Below are positions 28,218-38,207 of a stretch of 64,000 nt of DNA, piece after piece. The translations under genes and the position numbers were made by a program. The stretch's first letter is position 1. Every line of letters starts with the position of its first letter. Source of the stretch: Neosynechococcus sphagnicola sy1 (GTDB taxonomy: Bacteria > Cyanobacteriota > Cyanobacteriia > Neosynechococcales > Neosynechococcaceae). The stretch spans positions 92,241 through 156,240 of the forward strand of contig NZ_JJML01000016.1 of NCBI RefSeq assembly GCF_000775285.1, read 5' to 3'. The notes under the pieces are model-generated. The model had not been told where the DNA came from. It ran no database searches and was given only the letters and a program-made list of their open reading frames with translations.

Positions 28218-29303
28218 ATGCAACTCTTCTCAAGAATTCCATCTGCTGCTGGTCAAGCCCTTTTCCTGCCCTTCCTGGCCTTGACAGTGGGTTTGGCATC
28301 CTGTCAAAGTAATCCGCCTCAATCCAATACAGGAACAGGAACAGCGAGTCCTGGTGCCACCGTATCCCTGAGTGGGGCAGGGGCGACTTTTCCGGCTCCC
28401 CTCTACCAACGTTGGTTTGCTGACTACAACAAACTCCATCCCAATGTCCAAGTTAGCTACCAGTCGGTTGGCAGTGGTGCGGGTGTGCAACAGTTTGTTG
28501 GTGGTACCGTAGACTTTGGGGCCAGTGATGTCGGTATGAAGCCGGATGAGGTAGCCAAGGTGTCTCGCGGGGCTCTGCTGTTACCGATGACCGCTGGCGG
28601 CATTGTTGCCGCTTATAATTTGCCCGATGTCAAGGATTTAAAGCTGTCTCGAGAGAACCTGACGGCGATTTTCCAGGGCAAGATTACCAAGTGGAATGAC
28701 CCGAAACTCGCCAAGGACAATGCGGGTGTGACGTTACCTGATCTGCCGATCGCAGTCATCTATCGCTCGGATGGCAGCGGGACGACCGCAACCTTTACCA
28801 AACACCTGAGTGCGATTAGTCCAGACTGGAAAAATGGCCCCGGAAACGGTAAGTCAATTCAGTGGCCTGTGGGAACCGGTGCCAAGGGTAATGAAGGGGT
28901 GACCGCTCAGATCCAACAAACACCGGGGGCAATTGGCTACATTGAGTACGGGTATGCCAAGGAAAACAATGTGACTTTTGCTAGCTTGGAAAATAAAGCG
29001 GGTAAATTTGTCACCTACACCCCCGAGTCTGCAGCGGCAGCGCTTGCCAAGATTCAGCTGCCTGAGAGCCTGATGGCCTTTGACCCCGATCCAGAGGGGG
29101 AGGGTTCCTACCCGATTGTCACCTATACCTGGGTTCTGGCTTACAAGACCTACGACAATCCGGAAAAGGCAAAATCCCTGAAAGAGGTTCTGAAGTGGAG
29201 CTTAACCGATGGGCAGAAACTCAGTCCTGATCTGGGTTATGTTCCCCTCCCTGCAGAGGTTGTAACCAAGGTTACAGCGGCTGTTGACACCATCAGCCCC
29301 TAG
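28218..29303 (+). CDS. pstS: Phosphate ABC transporter substrate-binding protein PstS
   Basis: Periplasmic phosphate-binding protein of 361 residues. The N-terminal 32 residues form a lipoprotein signal with lipobox LASC. Phosphate-contact motifs are LSGAGATFPAPLYQRWF, GSGAGVQQFVGGTVDFGASD, YRSDGSGTTATFTKHL and GAIGYIEYGYA. The gene starts the pst operon pstS-pstC-pstA-pstB. An imperfect 11-base hairpin separates it from pstC, and a candidate Pho box precedes it, so low phosphate probably induces it. Frame intact. Confidence 0.96.
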   Translation: MQLFSRIPSAAGQALFLPFLALTVGLASCQSNPPQSNTGTGTASPGATVSLSGAGATFPAPLYQRWFADYNKLHPNVQVSYQSVGSGAGVQQFVGGTVDFGASDVGMKPDEVAKVSRGALLLPMTAGGIVAAYNLPDVKDLKLSRENLTAIFQGKITKWNDPKLAKDNAGVTLPDLPIAVIYRSDGSGTTATFTKHLSAISPDWKNGPGNGKSIQWPVGTGAKGNEGVTAQIQQTPGAIGYIEYGYAKENNVTFASLENKAGKFVTYTPESAAAALAKIQLPESLMAFDPDPEGEGSYPIVTYTWVLAYKTYDNPEKAKSLKEVLKWSLTDGQKLSPDLGYVPLPAEVVTKVTAAVDTISP

Positions 29304-29316
29304 GTCTTCTACCCAA

Positions 29317-29361
29317 GGGCAGTACTGCATTCCTCTACGCCAGAGTTCCACAGTATTGCCC
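29317..29361 (+). other. Hairpin between pstS and pstC
   Basis: GGGCAGTACTG and CAGTATTGCCC form an 11-base stem with one G-U pair and a 23-base loop, 14 bases after the pstS stop. There is no U tract. In this position it could protect the pstS message from 3' decay or attenuate read-through, giving more binding protein than permease. Confidence 0.55.
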
Positions 29362-29411
29362 AAAGGTGAAAGCAGCCCTCTTGGATCATCTCCCCCTAGT
29401 TTTCTCCGAGA

Positions 29412-30368
29412 ATGCCCATGACACTCACTCTCAAGCAGTCTCACGCGATCGCAAAACCCCGCTCCCCTGTTGATCGACAGCTGGATCGGGGCTTTGTTTG
29501 GATGACCCAGGTTTTTGCCCTTGCGATCGCGGGAGTGTTGATCTGGATTACCCTTGAGGTTTTGATTGCCGCCTTTCCGGCCATGCAGACCTTCGCCTTG
29601 GGCTTTTTGACCTCCACCGACTGGAATCCCGTCAAGGATCAGTACGGCGCGTTACCCCAAATCTTTGGCACCCTGGCAAGTTCTTTTCTGGCCCTGTTAC
29701 TGGCAATTCCTGTCGGCCTCGGAGTGGCGGTGTTTTTAACCGAGGACTTCCTGCCAACCCAGGTGCAGACGGTACTGGTATTTTTCGTTGAGTTACTGGC
29801 GGCGATTCCCAGCGTCGTCTATGGGTTGTGGGGAATTTTTGTCCTGATTCCCCTTTTGCGAGCCCCGGCGGGCTGGCTTCATAGCCATTTGGGGTGGTTC
29901 CCCCTGTTTAGTACCCCCCTGAGTGGCCCAGGGATGCTGCCTGCAGGGGTGATTCTAGCCATAATGATTCTGCCGACGATCGCCGCGATTTCCAGAGATG
30001 CCCTAGTTGCAGTGCCTAAAGAGCTGAAACAGGCTGCCCTGGGGTTGGGAGCCACCCCCTGGGAAACAATTCTGTTGGTGATGCTACCAGCTGCTTTTTC
30101 AGGCATTGTTGGGGCCATTATGCTGGCATTGGGACGAGCCATGGGCGAAACCATGGCGGTGACCATGTTAATTGGTAACTCGAACACCATTACTGCATCG
30201 ATTCTTGCCCCGGCGAACACCATCTCGTCCTTGCTGGCGAATCAGTTTGCCGAAGCCAAGGGACTTCAGGTGTCGGCTTTGATGTATGCCGCTCTCGTAT
30301 TGTTTTTTCTGACACTGCTAATCAACATATTGGCAGAAATGTTAGTACGCAGGGTGCAAAAGATCTAG
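29412..30368 (+). CDS. pstC: Phosphate ABC transporter permease PstC
   Basis: Inner-membrane permease of the high-affinity phosphate importer, 318 residues with six membrane segments. The ABC-contact loop is KELKQAALGLGATPWETILL, followed by GRAMGETMAVTMLIGN, a PstC signature. ATG 29418 is an alternative start. It lies second in the pst operon; pstA follows 28 bases later. Frame intact. Confidence 0.94.
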   Translation: MPMTLTLKQSHAIAKPRSPVDRQLDRGFVWMTQVFALAIAGVLIWITLEVLIAAFPAMQTFALGFLTSTDWNPVKDQYGALPQIFGTLASSFLALLLAIPVGLGVAVFLTEDFLPTQVQTVLVFFVELLAAIPSVVYGLWGIFVLIPLLRAPAGWLHSHLGWFPLFSTPLSGPGMLPAGVILAIMILPTIAAISRDALVAVPKELKQAALGLGATPWETILLVMLPAAFSGIVGAIMLALGRAMGETMAVTMLIGNSNTITASILAPANTISSLLANQFAEAKGLQVSALMYAALVLFFLTLLINILAEMLVRRVQKI

Positions 30369-30396
30369 TTTTCTCCCAGGGAGACCTTACGACGCT

Positions 30397-31289
30397 ATGA
30401 CTGCAAGTTCCTCTCCTACCCCCCCCCCGGCAATGGCCCTAATTTTCGCCGAGCCAAGGGTTCCCCTCGGTCTCTCTTTGGGTTCTTGATGACCGGGCTT
30501 ACCTTCGCTGCTGCCGCGATCGCTCTAGTCCCTCTGATTGCTGTGATCTCCTATGTGCTGATTCAGGGCGTGTCTCAGCTAAACTTCAATGCCTTCACCC
30601 AACTAACCCCCCCCCCAGGAGTGCCAGGTGGCGGTTTTGCCAACGCTATTCTTGGCACATTGCTCATGGTGGGTCTGGGAGCCTGCTTGGCGGTGCCCGT
30701 GGGGGTCATGGCAGCGGTGTTTCTGTCAGAGTTTGGGGGGGGAACTTCTCTAGCTTCCTGGATTCGCTTTGCAACGAATGTTCTCAGTGGTGTCCCCTCG
30801 ATTGTGGTGGGCGTGTTTGCCTACGGGGTCGTCGTATTAACCACGGGGGGCTTCTCAGCGATCGCAGGTGGCTTTGCTCTTGCTATCTTGATGTTGCCGA
30901 TCATTGCCCGGACGACCGAAGAATCCCTGAAACTGATACCCAATGAGGTTCGCCAGGCAGCCGTTGGTTTGGGGGCAACCAATATGCAGACAGTGTTTTG
31001 GGTGGTGCTGCCCGCTGCCCTGCCGGCAATTCTTACAGGGGTGATGTTGGCGATTTCCCGTGCTGCTGGGGAAACTGCCCCCCTGATTTTCACGGCGCTG
31101 TTTACCCAATTTTGGCCCCGATCGATATTGGAACCGACTCCCTCCCTGTCGGTGTTGATCTATAACTTTGCCACGGTTCCGTTCAAGAATCAGCAGGCAT
31201 TAGCCTGGTCTGCTTCTCTGGTGTTAATTGTGCTGGTGCTCTTTACCAGTGTGATTTCTCGTTGGGCAACCCACCGTAAAACCTACTAA
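30397..31289 (+). CDS. pstA: Phosphate ABC transporter permease PstA (frameshifted near start)
   Basis: Partner permease of PstC. The membrane domain has FANAILGTLLMVGLGACLAV, FLSEFGGGTSLASWIRF, the ABC-contact loop PNEVRQAAVGLGATNMQTVF and SRAAGETAPLIFTALF. A clear frame runs from ATG 30486, but that is short for the family. ATG 30397 opens MTASSSPTPP and joins it through the C10 run at 30419-30428 if the run is one base longer or two shorter. The recovered segment contains RRAKGSPRSLFGFLMTGLTF. Six membrane segments in total are likely. Confidence 0.9.
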
Positions 31290-31319
31290 GCCACAATCCT
31301 GAATTTTGGTGCAACTTTT

Positions 31320-32127
31320 ATGAATACTCCCTCTGAGAACACCCCCGCTGCCGACATTGTCCTCCGCGCTGAAAATCTCCGGGTTTTCTATGGGAGTTTT
31401 CTGGCTCTGCGCGATATTTCCCTGGATATCCCGAAGCATCAAGTAACCGCTTTCATCGGCCCTTCGGGTTGTGGCAAAAGTACCCTCCTGCGCTGCTACA
31501 ACCGCTTGAATGATCTGATTAAAGTGTTCCGTGCCGAAGGGGCGATTACCTATCACGGTCAAAATCTCTATGCCCCTGATGTCGATCCCGTGGAAGTCCG
31601 TCGTCAGATTGGCATGGTGTTTCAGAAGCCCAATCCTTTCCCCAAGTCCATCTATGAAAATATTGCCTTTGGGCCACGGATTAATGGCTACAAGGGGGAT
31701 ATGGATGCCCTCGTGGAGCAGTCGCTGCGACAGTCGGCTCTGTGGGATGAGGTCAAAGATAAGCTGAAGGAGAGTGGATTGGCGCTGTCGGGGGGGCAAC
31801 AGCAACGGCTGTGTATTGCCCGCACCTTGGCGGTGCAACCCGATGTGATTCTGATGGATGAACCCTGCTCGGCCCTCGACCCAATTTCTACCCTGCGGGT
31901 GGAAGAGGTGCTCCATGAACTCAAGGAGCGTTACACCATTGTGATTGTCACCCACAATATGCAGCAGGCGTCGCGGGTGTCGGATATGACCGCCTTTTTT
32001 AAATGTCGAACCCACGGCCAAGGGTGGACGAATTGGCTACCTGGTGGAACATGACCGCACAGATGTGATTTTTAGTAGCCCTAAACAGCAATCCACTCAG
32101 GAATACGTCAGCGGACGCTTTGGCTGA
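31320..32127 (+). CDS. pstB: Phosphate ABC transporter ATP-binding protein PstB (frameshifted)
   Basis: ATPase of the phosphate importer, about 268 residues joined. Walker A is [13 protein letters not shown], the Q loop is [20 protein letters not shown], the signature is [16 protein letters not shown], and Walker B is [13 protein letters not shown] with the switch histidine in [14 protein letters not shown]. After MTAFF the frame is broken. Removing one A from AAA at 32001-32003 gives NVE..., then [19 protein letters not shown] and the expected end YVSGRFG at 32127. No phoU follows. Confidence 0.94.
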
Positions 32128-32199
32128 TGCGATCCCCGTTGCCCAATCGCGGTAGGATTACCAATAGTTAAAACTTTTGTAACGTTTGGGCGAACACTC

Positions 32200-32601
32200 A
32201 TGAAGCGCTACTTTTCTGGTTTGCTGGCTCTTGTTTTAGTTGTCGTCATTGGCTTAACAGGCTGCGCTGGCAATAGCACCTCTGGGCTTACAGGCAATTA
32301 TCGTCAAGATACATTAGCCCTGGTTGACGGCCTGCGCAAGGCGATTCAGCTTCCCGATAATGCTCCTGACAAAACCACCGTGCAATCAACCACTCGCCAG
32401 TTGATCAATGATTTTGCAGCTCTCTATCGCCGGGATAGCTCGATTGCTAAATCCTCCTCCTTCACCACCATGCGCACCGCATTGAATTCCCTTGCGGGTC
32501 ACTACAGCTCCTACCCGAATCGTCCCCTGCCCGAGAAGCTCAAGAGCCGCCTAGAGCAGGAGTTAAAACAAGTAGAAACTGCCCTGAATCGGGAGGCTTA
32601 A
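32200..32601 (+). CDS. psb27: Photosystem II assembly lipoprotein Psb27
   Basis: Lumenal assembly and repair factor that binds CP43 before the manganese cluster is built. It has 133 residues: a lipoprotein signal (residues 1-22, lipobox LTGC) and the four-helix domain with LTGNYRQDTLALVDGLRKAI, TRQLINDFAALYRRDSSIAK, FTTMRTALNSLAGHYSSYPN and LKSRLEQELKQVETAL. It is separated from pstB by 72 bases and probably has its own promoter. It converges on the deaminase gene with six bases between them. Confidence 0.95.
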   Translation: MKRYFSGLLALVLVVVIGLTGCAGNSTSGLTGNYRQDTLALVDGLRKAIQLPDNAPDKTTVQSTTRQLINDFAALYRRDSSIAKSSSFTTMRTALNSLAGHYSSYPNRPLPEKLKSRLEQELKQVETALNREA

Positions 32602-32607
32602 CCCTAT

Positions 32608-33651
32608 CTAGACAGCCTCTAGGGCAACCGTGTTGACTTCGGACTTCAAAAGTTCACTCAGTAAACAAGCAGGGCGATCGCTGTGGGGCCAGGCAAAGGC
32701 ATGACGAAACGCTGCATCCTGACAGGCCTGTAGTTGCTTAAAGTCAATAATGTCATGGGTTAGCAGACTTTCGTACTCAAAGGGGAGACGGACATTGTGC
32801 AGACCTGCATTGTCGGTGCAGATAGCAATATCCACCCCAGCATCAAAGCAGCGATCGAAGACAACTTGCAGTTCCTGGAGATCTAAAAGGGTGCCGGTCT
32901 TTAAATAAGTTGTCGGGCAAACTTCCAGGCACTGGTGGCGCGCTGCCAGCTGCCCGAGCAGTTCTGGGTACCGCAAGGGAATCTGAATGCCATGGCCAAT
33001 TCGCATCAGGTAGGGAATCAGTTCTGGGTAGCAACCCTGGGGGGTTTCATAGAGATGTCCTGTGGTCTTCAATCCCAGCGATCGCGCATAGGCATAGAGT
33101 TCTACAAACTCATCTAAGCGGTCTGCATACTGGGCATCGCCCCCTGCGAGATCGACGGCACACACGTAACTCGGCATCTGAGCTGCCAGATCCACGATCG
33201 CCCGATTCACCGCATTGGGTAAGCGGGAATGCATACAGAGGATCTGGCTGGTGACGATGGGATACTCTGGTAACCGGCTGGCACGACCCACCATCGCCAC
33301 AATCTCGGCCATTTGGTCAATCCGCTCCGACTCCGATAACTCCGCGTCCGTTCGCAGGTAAGGGGTATAGCGAATTTCTAAATAAGCAAGATTTTCAAAA
33401 ATGTAAGCCCCACGAATCAGCCGATAGACAAAGTAGGGTAACGTTTTCAGGGTTTGGCAGCCTTCCACCAGGGTATGTAATTCCAAATATTCATCCAGGC
33501 TCTTGCGAGGTTTCGTGTAGAACTCCTCAAACCCTGGATACTCAGGAAATCGTTGGGCCAGTTCTGCGTCGCTGCGATGGAAGTAGCGCCAGAGAACCCG
33601 CGGCACTACAGAACCGCCCAGATGTCGATGAAGCTCAGCGTGTAATGTCAT
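32608..33651 (-). CDS. Adenosine deaminase-like amidohydrolase
   Basis: A 347-residue metal-dependent hydrolase of the adenosine/AMP deaminase family. The N-terminal zinc site is AELHRHLGGSV (HxH). Other family blocks are FENLAYLEIRYTPYL, VCAVDLAGGD and TTGHLYETPQG (His), and ICTDNAGLHNVRLPFEYESL with the catalytic aspartate. It may deaminate adenosine, an adenine-like base or a purine derivative; the sequence does not settle this. It diverges from purA, the first committed step to AMP, which fits purine salvage. Frame intact. Confidence 0.85.
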   Translation of the reverse strand: MTLHAELHRHLGGSVVPRVLWRYFHRSDAELAQRFPEYPGFEEFYTKPRKSLDEYLELHTLVEGCQTLKTLPYFVYRLIRGAYIFENLAYLEIRYTPYLRTDAELSESERIDQMAEIVAMVGRASRLPEYPIVTSQILCMHSRLPNAVNRAIVDLAAQMPSYVCAVDLAGGDAQYADRLDEFVELYAYARSLGLKTTGHLYETPQGCYPELIPYLMRIGHGIQIPLRYPELLGQLAARHQCLEVCPTTYLKTGTLLDLQELQVVFDRCFDAGVDIAICTDNAGLHNVRLPFEYESLLTHDIIDFKQLQACQDAAFRHAFAWPHSDRPACLLSELLKSEVNTVALEAV

Positions 33652-33721
33652 GGCAACCTCGGCTACTCGAATAGGGTGGTATGGGAATCGGCCAATACAC
33701 TCAAAGATTCAAACCAGTAAG

Positions 33722-33751
33722 TTGACAGTGGTTACAACCACTGACCATAAT
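33722..33751 (+). promoter_or_regulatory. Promoter of purA with an internal palindrome
   Basis: TTGACA at 33722-33727 and CATAAT at 33746-33751 are 18 bases apart, a strong sigma-70-type promoter 36 bases before the purA start. The spacer holds a perfect inverted repeat, CAGTGGTT-AC-AACCACTG (33726-33743), which overlaps the end of the -35 box. A protein bound there would block polymerase. Confidence 0.6.
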
Positions 33752-33781
33752 TGTAGTTTGTGAAAACTTTAGCGTATTTAA

Positions 33782-35129
<1,348 letters not shown>

Positions 35130-35175
35130 TGCTGTTGTTTGTTGTCCTTTCTTTTGTTCTGGAACTTATATCCCT

Positions 35176-35472
35176 ATGGAACTCACCATTGAATGTCAGA
35201 AACGTGCAGTTGATAGCAAGCCCAATGCCCTGCGTCGCTCTGGGTTAATTCCAGCCGTGTTGTACGGCCACAATGGCGTCGAATCTTTAGAATTGACCGT
35301 GGCGGCGAAGGCTGCGGAATTTCTGGTGCGGGATGCCGTGGTCAAAAAATCCCGTATTCAAGTCAGCATTCCTGAACTCTCCTGGAGTGGTCAGGCCGTG
35401 TTGCAAGAGGTTCATGCTCACCCGGCTAATCGGAGTCTCTATCATTTAAGCTTCTTCGCCGTTCCTTCCTGA
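35176..35472 (+). CDS. rplY: 50S ribosomal protein L25
   Basis: Short-form bL25, 98 residues, which binds 5S rRNA. Family blocks are MELTIECQKRAVDSKPNALR, SGLIPAVLYGHNG and LQEVHAHPANRSLYHLSFFA. ATG 35176 gives the normal N terminus. It follows purA by 46 bases and ends at a very strong terminator hairpin. The long CTC-type C-terminal extension is absent. Confidence 0.88.
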   Translation: MELTIECQKRAVDSKPNALRRSGLIPAVLYGHNGVESLELTVAAKAAEFLVRDAVVKKSRIQVSIPELSWSGQAVLQEVHAHPANRSLYHLSFFAVPS

Positions 35473-35512
35473 AATTGGTTGCAGCCTCAATGATCTCAGA
35501 GACAATCTAATT

Positions 35513-35553
35513 CACCCCAACTCCCGGTTGCAACCGGGAGTTGGGGTGTTTTT
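35513..35553 (+). terminator. Rho-independent terminator after rplY
   Basis: A perfect 36-base palindrome at 35513-35548, starting CACCCCAACTCCCGG, runs into a T5 tract. The centre is TTGCAA. It ends 38 bases before the folB start and could act on transcripts from either side, though only the plus strand has the U tract. Confidence 0.92.
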
Positions 35554-35590
35554 GGAGAACATTCGCCAGCGATCCCTAGCGCTTAAACTG

Positions 35591-35947
35591 ATGGACTGCA
35601 TTCACATCAATCGCCTTCGTTGCTATGGCTACACCGGTCTGCTTCCAGAAGAGCAGGTTTTAGGGCAATGGTTTGAGGCTGACATTACCCTCTGGGTTGA
35701 TCTGAGTCTGCCCGGTTGCAGCGATCTCATCGAAGATACCTTGGACTACCGCATCGTGATTCAAATGGTGCAGCAGACGATTCATAGCGCCCGGTTTGCC
35801 CTGCTGGAACGGCTGGCGGCTGCCATTGTCGAGGCAATCTTAACCTCAACCCCTGTGGGCAAGGTGCAGATCCGGCTCACCAAGTTGGCACCGCCGATCC
35901 CAGAGTTTGGGGGTCAGATCACCGTCGAACTAACCCGTTCAGCCTAA
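35591..35947 (+). CDS. folB: Dihydroneopterin aldolase
   Basis: Folate-pathway enzyme that splits dihydroneopterin to hydroxymethyl-dihydropterin and glycolaldehyde. From ATG 35591 it has 118 residues, the normal size: INRLRCYGYTGLLPEEQVLG, WFEADITLWVDLSLPG, DLIEDTLDYRIVIQMV, FALLERLAAAIVEAIL and the catalytic-lysine region VQIRLTKLAPPIPEFGGQI. An upstream in-frame start at 35528 would lie inside the terminator stem and is rejected. Its last nine bases overlap the convergent nucleotidyltransferase gene. Confidence 0.9.
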   Translation: MDCIHINRLRCYGYTGLLPEEQVLGQWFEADITLWVDLSLPGCSDLIEDTLDYRIVIQMVQQTIHSARFALLERLAAAIVEAILTSTPVGKVQIRLTKLAPPIPEFGGQITVELTRSA

Positions 35948-37129
35948 GAGTTGGGAGTTACGGTCAGCTATCTCACTGGCATTTAAAACATTCGTGATCA
36001 CTTGTTGTTCATAGGATTGAGTCGGTAAGGCTCGACGAGTATCGGTAATCAACCAGTCCAGTGCCGCTGCCTGCACATCAATCGTCGCTCCATTTTTATC
36101 AACACAGTAGCGACCAAAGACGAGCTTATCGACGAGGCGGACCCCTGCCCCCAACCGGGAATATTCAAAAATCACACTGTTGTCCACCGTGGCACCGCTA
36201 CAAATATGGCAACTGGGGCCAATCATCGTCGGGCCAATAATTCTGGCTCCATCCTCGATGCGAGTCATCCCCCCAATGTAGATGGGGCCTTGAACCTCAA
36301 CCCGATCCCAGTTAACGGCCACATTCAAGCCCGTGTAAATTCCAGGCATCACCTGATGGCCTGGAATGGCAACATTTTTGATCTCTCCCGTCAACACCCC
36401 CCGGACGGCCTGCCAGTAGTCGGGGACTTTGCCGATGTCCACCCATTCAAAGTCCATGGCAATGCCATAAAAGGGAGCCCCCATTTCCACCAGCTTGGGA
36501 AACAGTTGACTTCCGATATCGAATTCCTGACCCGAGGGAATATAGTCGAGAACCTCTGGCTCAAAGATGTAGATCCCGGTATTGATATTGGTGCTCAGGG
36601 CTTCGGCCACGGCGGGTTTTTCCTGAAACGCTTGAATACGTCCCAGATCATCTGTAACCACCACTCCATAGCTGGAGACGGCAGATCGGGGCACAGATTT
36701 CATCACCACCGTAGCGATCGCCCCTTTTTGTCGATGCCAGTTCACGGCTGCGGTCAAATCCAGATCAATCAGGGCATCTCCGCATAACACCACAAATGTA
36801 TCGTCAAAAAATGGTGAGAAATCCTGAATTTTCCGCATCCCCCCGGCAGAACCGAGGGCTTCCCCCACCAATTCCCCATCCACCACCCGCCCTTCAAAGG
36901 AATAGGCAATCTGGACACCAAACCGCTGCCCATCCCGAAAATAACTCTCAATTTCATAGGCCAGATGGCTGACATTGACCATGATTTCATCGAAGCCATG
37001 TTGACGCAGAAGCTCCACCAAAAATTCCATGACCGGCTTTTGCAAGATCGGGATCATGGGTTTGGGTATGGTATAGGTAATTGGACGCACCCGCGTTCCT
37101 TTGCCAGCTGCCAAAATCATGGCTTTCAT
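35939..37129 (-). CDS. Sugar-phosphate nucleotidyltransferase
   Basis: A 396-residue NDP-sugar pyrophosphorylase, probably a mannose-1-phosphate guanylyltransferase or glucose-1-phosphate transferase. The catalytic N-terminal domain has MILAAGKGTRVRPITYTIPK, PMIPILQKPVMEFLVELL, LGSAGGMRKI, VVLCGDALIDLD and NTGIYIFEPEVL. The C-terminal half is a left-handed beta helix (hexapeptide repeats such as VEVQGPIYIGG, ARIIGPTMIGP). The last 60 residues differ from common forms. It likely feeds glycan or lipopolysaccharide synthesis. Monocistronic by position. Confidence 0.88.
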   Translation of the reverse strand: MKAMILAAGKGTRVRPITYTIPKPMIPILQKPVMEFLVELLRQHGFDEIMVNVSHLAYEIESYFRDGQRFGVQIAYSFEGRVVDGELVGEALGSAGGMRKIQDFSPFFDDTFVVLCGDALIDLDLTAAVNWHRQKGAIATVVMKSVPRSAVSSYGVVVTDDLGRIQAFQEKPAVAEALSTNINTGIYIFEPEVLDYIPSGQEFDIGSQLFPKLVEMGAPFYGIAMDFEWVDIGKVPDYWQAVRGVLTGEIKNVAIPGHQVMPGIYTGLNVAVNWDRVEVQGPIYIGGMTRIEDGARIIGPTMIGPSCHICSGATVDNSVIFEYSRLGAGVRLVDKLVFGRYCVDKNGATIDVQAAALDWLITDTRRALPTQSYEQQVITNVLNASEIADRNSQLLG

Positions 37130-37271
37130 AAGGTTTGTCTCTTAATCCGGAAATACTTTAGACGTATAAACTTAAAGTGGGCATTAATACCCAAAATACC
37201 AGAGGCACTGCTGCTGCGATCTCACCTTGTCACTGATCGAGGGCCGCTTCGCCCATCATTCGGCTGCAGGT

Positions 37272-38051
37272 CTAGGGCAGAGAAGGTGCAGTGACTGGTA
37301 GTAAATCAGGTAGAAATCGTACCCTCAGATCCTGATAAAACTCTGTCTGAGCTAGCTCAACTTTGGATTGGGCTGACAGGAATAATAACCCCCAAAACAC
37401 CCCTACTCGATCACTCTTTTGTTGCCACTCTAGCAGTTGCAACAGGTCTACCCAGCCCTCCTCCCCCGCAGCCTGGGGAGTGCGAACTGCCAAGAGCTGC
37501 TCCAGTTCTAGGGCAATTTCTGAAAGGTTCTCTTGGTGCGCCAATTGGGCAATGACTTGAGCGGCCTGGTTGCGGGACTGAGGACGGGGCCGGCGGGGTC
37601 GAGGACGAGGGACTGTTTCCTTCTCCAGAGTGGTTGCCATCTGCTGTAACTGATCAATTAACTCCTTGAGGGTGACTCGCCGTTGCTGTAAGGGCTGGGC
37701 GGCAGCCCGCCGCCGCAGCCGCCGCTCCAGCAGGGGTGGTAAGGGAGAGGGGACAAGCTCACTGCTACTGTCAATCTCTTCTAGGAAATCCTCTAGATCA
37801 GAGCCAGGAGACTCGGTATCGAGTCGCACCAAGCTCTCAGCCTTGAGCAGAACCAGCATTGAGGCATAGAGAAAGGCCTGTCCAGATTGTGACAGCTCTG
37901 CCTCTCGGGACGCCTGGGTATGAGACGGAGGAATCTGACTGAGGTAGCGATCGATGACCTCAATCACCTGCACATTCCAGGGGTCAATTTCTCCCCGCTC
38001 CGCTAGATCAATCAGTTGAGCGATCGCGTGCTGTGCTAGGGAAGCAGTCAT
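37272..38051 (-). CDS. scpA: Segregation and condensation protein A
   Basis: Kleisin subunit of the SMC-ScpAB condensin. About 259 residues from MTASLAQH (ATG 38051; 38063 is an in-frame alternative). Family parts are AIAQLIDLAERGEIDPWNVQ and FLYASMLVLLKAESLVRL at the N terminus. The middle is arginine, glutamine and proline-rich (RLRRRAAAQPLQQRR, RPRPRRPRP). The C-terminal winged-helix part reads VGVFWGLLFLSAQSKVELAQ. It is downstream of a 37-residue membrane protein and a LapA-domain protein on the same strand. Confidence 0.87.
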   Translation of the reverse strand: MTASLAQHAIAQLIDLAERGEIDPWNVQVIEVIDRYLSQIPPSHTQASREAELSQSGQAFLYASMLVLLKAESLVRLDTESPGSDLEDFLEEIDSSSELVPSPLPPLLERRLRRRAAAQPLQQRRVTLKELIDQLQQMATTLEKETVPRPRPRRPRPQSRNQAAQVIAQLAHQENLSEIALELEQLLAVRTPQAAGEEGWVDLLQLLEWQQKSDRVGVFWGLLFLSAQSKVELAQTEFYQDLRVRFLPDLLPVTAPSLP

Positions 38052-38067
38052 GAAAACCCTCACTTGC

Positions 38068-38181
38068 TCACTTGATCTGGATACGGCTAAAAAAGATTGC
38101 AGCTACCACCACGAGTCCCAGCATTAACAGGGGCACCCCCAGGCTCCAGAGCCCATCGGGTAGCTGCCCTACTTCCTCCAT
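38068..38181 (-). CDS. Small single-span membrane protein, 37 residues
   Basis: An ATG-to-TGA frame of 37 codons. The protein starts MEEVGQLPDGLWSLG, has a hydrophobic segment VPLLMLGLVVVAAIFF and ends SRIQIK: an acidic N terminus, one membrane helix and a basic C terminus. This is the layout of the small subunits of photosystems and NDH-1, but I do not recognise it and assign no name. It lies 16 bases upstream of scpA and 26 bases downstream of the LapA-domain gene on the same strand, so it is probably cotranscribed with them. Codon use is normal for the window. Confidence 0.6.
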   Translation of the reverse strand: MEEVGQLPDGLWSLGVPLLMLGLVVVAAIFFSRIQIK

Positions 38182-38207
38182 CCCAGGTACCTCTCAGGAT
38201 CTGTGTC

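Noticed and set aside
31224-32021. Long minus-strand ORF (265 codons) over pstA/pstB
   Set aside because: It is the complement of pstB and the end of pstA, both of which have full ABC-transporter motifs; histidine- and glutamine-rich composition is typical of a shadow frame.
35528-35590. Upstream start for folB at 35528
   Set aside because: It would translate through the perfect terminator stem and adds residues unlike the family; ATG 35591 gives the normal N terminus.
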